From the NCBI GenBank assembly GCA_003242525.1, contig QGUU01000082.1, positions 1 through 8,632 on the forward strand: DNA of 8,632 nucleotides. The letters are read 5' to 3'. Below, piece after piece: positions 6,362 to 8,632 of this stretch. Numbering within the stretch: the first letter of the stretch is position 1; every line of letters begins with the position of its first letter. The translations under genes and the position numbers were made by a program. The stretch comes from Pseudomonadota bacterium (lineage in GTDB: Bacteria; Pseudomonadota; Alphaproteobacteria; Rhizobiales; Rhizobiaceae). The notes under the pieces were generated by a model, which saw nothing but the letters and a program-made list of their open reading frames with translations, was not told the DNA's origin and searched no databases.

Positions 6362-7045
6362 GTGCCATTGCAGAACCGGGTCGATCCTTTCGGGGTCATT
6401 CATGCGGTGCCTGAGCGCGGCATGTTCACGGGCAATCGCGGCATCATTCATGATCCGGCAACGAAGACGCTGCTGAGAAGGCGCTGGACGTTGCGGGCCT
6501 GGATTGTCTGCGAGTGCAGTTTCCGCGGCAGCCGGCGCGAGCCAATGGGGCGCAACCGGCGGGGCGGACCCAGCGGTGCCGGCCTTGCAGGCTGGACCGA
6601 GCTGTTCTTTCTCGATGAGGTTACCGCGCTTTCCGCCGGCCACCGCCCGTGTTTTTACTGTCGGCGGAAACGTGCGGCGGATTTTCTGGGCTGCTTCGGT
6701 ACGGCGTTCGGCATCGAAACGCCACGCGCCCCGATGCTCGATAGGCGCCTGCATGCGGAGAGGCTCGCTTCGGGCGGCAGTCCGCCTGTCATCGAGGGCG
6801 GAATGCTGTCAGATCTGCCGGATGGAACCATGATTGCCTGCGGGGGAAGCGCCTACGCGCTGCGTGCCGGCTCGCTGCTGCCTTGGTCTTTCGCGGGTTA
6901 CGGCGAGCCGCTGGACATCGACCTGCTTGCCGGCGACAGGCTGACCCTGTTGACGCCACCTACGACGCTAGGCGTTCTGCGCTGCGGCTACCAGCCGGTG
7001 TGGCATTCCACCGCCAACTCGAGCAACGTGGACGGCACGGGATAA
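6362..7045 (+). CDS. Conserved hypothetical protein with an Ada-like four-cysteine motif
   Basis: A 227-residue protein that I recall as a conserved hypothetical in rhizobia; no function is known to me. Residues 22-30 (FTGNRGIIH) and the cysteines are the most motif-like parts. Cys50 and Cys52 (WIVCEC) precede, by 44 residues, [20 protein letters not shown] (81-100), which carries Cys97 and Cys100 and continues RRK. The second half resembles the zinc site of the Ada N-terminal domain (FF..EAEAAGFRPCKRC), so a structural zinc or methyl-accepting cysteine site is plausible. The C-terminal half (about 155-215) is mixed, with [10 protein letters not shown] and [13 protein letters not shown]. The start is GTG at 6362, chosen because GGGGAG (6348-6353) lies 8 nt upstream. 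The rsmE start follows 49 bp after its stop, so the two may be co-transcribed. No helix-turn-helix or methyltransferase domain of Ada is present. Confidence 0.8.
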   Translation: MPLQNRVDPFGVIHAVPERGMFTGNRGIIHDPATKTLLRRRWTLRAWIVCECSFRGSRREPMGRNRRGGPSGAGLAGWTELFFLDEVTALSAGHRPCFYCRRKRAADFLGCFGTAFGIETPRAPMLDRRLHAERLASGGSPPVIEGGMLSDLPDGTMIACGGSAYALRAGSLLPWSFAGYGEPLDIDLLAGDRLTLLTPPTTLGVLRCGYQPVWHSTANSSNVDGTG

Positions 7046-7094
7046 CGGCAGCCGGCGGGTTGACCGCATTCCGGCCTTGCCGCATGGATCGACC

Positions 7095-7829
7095 ATGCGC
7101 GCCAACTATAGAATGCAGCGACTGTTTGTGCCTGACGATCTCGCGGAGGGGACGGAGATCGAAACGAGCCCGCAACAGAGCCACTACCTGCTCAACGTGC
7201 TCAGGATGACGGAAGGGGCCGAGATTCTGCTCTTCAACGGACGCGATGGGGAGTGGTCCGCGGCAGTCGCCGGCCGGGAGAAGAAATCGGCGCGGCTGAA
7301 GCTTCTGGCCCTGCAGAGGCCGCAGCCCCCTCTGCCTGACCTGATCTATTGCTTCGCACCGCTTAAGCAGGGGCGGCTGGACTATCTCGTCCAGAAGGCG
7401 GTCGAGATGGGGGCCGGCGTGCTGCAGCCGGTCGTGACCCGGCACACACAGGTGGCCCGGCCAGGCATGGAGCGGTTACGCGCCAATATCATCGAGGCGG
7501 CGGAGCAATGCGGCATCCTCGCCGTGCCGGAAATCAGGGAGGCGCAGAAGCTTGAACACGTGCTGGCGGATTGGGAGCCCAGCCGTCGCCTGATCTTCTG
7601 CGACGAGGATGCAGCCACGAACAATCCGTTGGAGGCGCTGCGAAAGATTCCGGAGCGACGCCTCGGCCTGCTCGTCGGCCCGGAAGGCGGATTTTCAAAC
7701 GAGGAACGGCAAATGCTGCGCGCGCTGCCCTTCGTTACGGCGATTCCGCTGGGCCCGCGCATCCTGCGAGCCGACACGGCCGCCGTGGCGGCTCTTGCCG
7801 TCATCCAGGCGACCATCGGAGACTGGTAG
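7095..7829 (+). CDS. rsmE: 16S rRNA (uracil-1498-N3)-methyltransferase
   Basis: A 244-residue SPOUT-class methyltransferase that methylates U1498 of 16S rRNA in the assembled small subunit, using S-adenosylmethionine. The N-terminal PUA-like part includes QRLFV and HYLLNVLRM (about 30-38), and [20 protein letters not shown] (87-106) introduces the catalytic domain. The knot motifs [10 protein letters not shown] (195-204) and [11 protein letters not shown] (219-229) bind the cofactor and are diagnostic. The ATG at 7095 gives [12 protein letters not shown], the usual rhizobial N-terminus; an upstream in-frame TTG (7077) adds six unsupported residues. The Shine-Dalgarno is weak (GGAT, about 8 nt). 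It lies 49 bp after the hypothetical gene. From memory, gshA follows rsmE in many rhizobia; here a convergent peptidase gene does, so the local order differs. Confidence 0.95.
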   Translation: MRANYRMQRLFVPDDLAEGTEIETSPQQSHYLLNVLRMTEGAEILLFNGRDGEWSAAVAGREKKSARLKLLALQRPQPPLPDLIYCFAPLKQGRLDYLVQKAVEMGAGVLQPVVTRHTQVARPGMERLRANIIEAAEQCGILAVPEIREAQKLEHVLADWEPSRRLIFCDEDAATNNPLEALRKIPERRLGLLVGPEGGFSNEERQMLRALPFVTAIPLGPRILRADTAAVAALAVIQATIGDW

Positions 7830-7885
7830 GTTCCTGTTGCCGCTCGTCCCGCGCGTGGCCGAAGGCTTCAGGCGCACGGGCGTGC

Positions 7886-7924
7886 ATAAAAAGGCGGAGC
7901 CGGCCCGGGGATGGGGCCGGCTCC
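7886..7924 (-). terminator. Rho-independent terminator of the cysteine peptidase gene
   Basis: The arms GGAGCCGGCCC (7896-7906) and GGGCCGGCTCC (7914-7924) are perfect 11-bp complements around a 7-nt loop. Read on the minus strand, the stem is followed by GCC and then five T (complement of 7888-7892), which is the classical layout. It ends transcription about 60 nt after the stop of the minus-strand gene at 7984. The plus side lacks a T-run, so it would stop rsmE transcripts poorly, though the stem may still protect their 3' end. Confidence 0.85.
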
Positions 7925-7983
7925 TGGAACCCGGTCGTTGGGGACGGGGAGGGTAGGGACTCGACCGGGTTGTCCATTTACCT

Positions 7984-8586
7984 CTAGCGGACGCTGGCTA
8001 CAGCATCGGAGCGGCCGTCATTGATGGTCACCCAGACCCCGGAATTGCGCGTCGATTGCCGCTTGAGATAGGTGTATTCGGTGTCTGTCCAGGCGAGAAC
8101 GCGTGGCTCAAGATTGTCGAGGATGAATTCGCCAAGGCTCGTGCGCACGGTAAGCACGGCGTGGCCGTCGCCATTCGGCTGGCGCACAACCGTCACCAGC
8201 AGATCGCCCGCAGGTACGCCGGCGCGCATCAGCTGGCGGCGCTTTTCAAGAACATAGTCCTCGCAGTCGCCGACGCCATTTTCCGGATAGGACCAGACTT
8301 CCTCCCGGCCCCATATTTCCATGTCGGTGCGCGGCTCGATGCTGGTATTTACCGCATTGTTGATGGCCACGATCGTGGCCCAGAGCTTCCTGGTGAGCTT
8401 CACCGGTGCCCGGGCGGGCGTCATCTGCCGGCACTCCTCGGGGAGCCTCTGGCAGAATTCATAATGTCCCACAGGCTGGGTCGTGCGCCCCCCAGTCTGC
8501 ATATAGATCGGCTCGGCCCGCGCACAGGCCAGGCTGAACCCGATCGTAGCCAGTGCCAGCAGGAACTTTCCCCTCATCCCCATCAT
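7984..8586 (-). CDS. Periplasmic transglutaminase-like cysteine peptidase (BTLCP family)
   Basis: A 200-residue exported papain/transglutaminase-fold protein. Residues 1-24 form a signal peptide with basic start, hydrophobic core LLALATIGFSLA (9-20) and an ARA cleavage site before Glu25. The catalytic triad is visible as Cys108 in GVGDCEDYVLEKR, His142 in GDGHAVLTV and Asp157 in FILDNLEPR. Cys45 and Cys52 may form a disulfide in the mature protein. The family (bacterial transglutaminase-like cysteine proteinases, related to LapG) is common in rhizobia; LapG cleaves surface adhesins, but most rhizobial members are unassigned. No adhesin, type I secretion or LapD gene is visible nearby, so I do not call it LapG. 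ATG at 8586 is chosen because GGGGAG lies 8 nt upstream; the adjacent ATG at 8583 is nearly as good. It ends at a strong terminator and appears monocistronic. Confidence 0.9.
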   Translation of the reverse strand: MMGMRGKFLLALATIGFSLACARAEPIYMQTGGRTTQPVGHYEFCQRLPEECRQMTPARAPVKLTRKLWATIVAINNAVNTSIEPRTDMEIWGREEVWSYPENGVGDCEDYVLEKRRQLMRAGVPAGDLLVTVVRQPNGDGHAVLTVRTSLGEFILDNLEPRVLAWTDTEYTYLKRQSTRNSGVWVTINDGRSDAVASVR

Positions 8587-8632
8587 TGTTCTGTCTCCCC
8601 GTTTGAGACGACAATGACATGGGCGGATTTAT

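Noticed and set aside
6455..6665. HNH or McrA-type nuclease motif in the cysteine protein
   Set aside because: CxC and CxxC are present but the His-Asn-His core of the HNH fold is not visible between or after them.
7896..7924. The GGAGCCGGCCC stem as a bidirectional terminator also serving rsmE
   Set aside because: There is no T-run on the plus-strand side; only the minus-strand layout is classical.
7984..8586. Naming the transglutaminase-like peptidase lapG
   Set aside because: No LapD, large adhesin or type I secretion gene is near, and rhizobial members of this family are mostly not LapG orthologues.

Overview
The window looks like a chromosomal segment from an alphaproteobacterium, most likely of the Rhizobiales/Hyphomicrobiales (Mesorhizobium, Hoeflea or Nitratireductor type). 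Pointers are the high GC content, the rhizobial style of the proteins (a DUF3422 protein, a BTLCP transglutaminase-like cysteine peptidase with signal peptide, and RsmE beginning [12 protein letters not shown]) and the frequent GTG/TTG starts. This placement is inferred from protein style and not from a marker gene. I see no transposase, phage gene, CRISPR array, tRNA or rRNA.

Positions 1-5146 hold a 2-hydroxy-acid (lactate/glycolate) oxidation locus. On the minus strand, a GlcD-type FAD oxidase runs off the left edge (777 to 1), preceded by a DUF3422 membrane protein (2217-895). Divergently, on the plus strand, lie a FadR/LldR-type GntR repressor (2398-3195), an FMN-dependent LldD-type alpha-hydroxy-acid dehydrogenase (3213-4349) and a PPP-type metallophosphatase (4346-5146). 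These three are tightly packed (17-bp gap, then a GTGA overlap) and look like one operon. A perfect 10-bp-arm inverted repeat (790-812) sits on the predicted promoter of the GlcD gene. An imperfect relative (2324-2344, 14 of 21 positions shared) covers the -35 box of the GntR gene. The simplest model is that the repressor controls itself, lldD and the GlcD-type oxidase in response to a hydroxy acid.

Positions 5119-6277 hold a probable 43-residue exported or membrane peptide on the minus strand, a roughly 320-bp gap with short repeats, and a free-standing class I glutamine amidotransferase on the minus strand with an intact Cys-His-Glu triad.

Positions 6362-7829 hold, on the plus strand, a conserved hypothetical protein whose CxC...GHRPCxxCRR pattern resembles the zinc site of Ada, followed by rsmE (16S rRNA m3U1498 methyltransferase). 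Positions 7886-8586 hold, on the minus strand, a periplasmic transglutaminase-like cysteine peptidase with a strong rho-independent terminator. The terminator lies in the convergent gap with rsmE.

Most of the window is ordinary housekeeping and catabolic content. The items most worth a second look are the paired operators, the Ada-like cysteine protein, the overlooked small exported peptide, and the presence of DUF3422 and a phosphatase in the lactate/glycolate locus.
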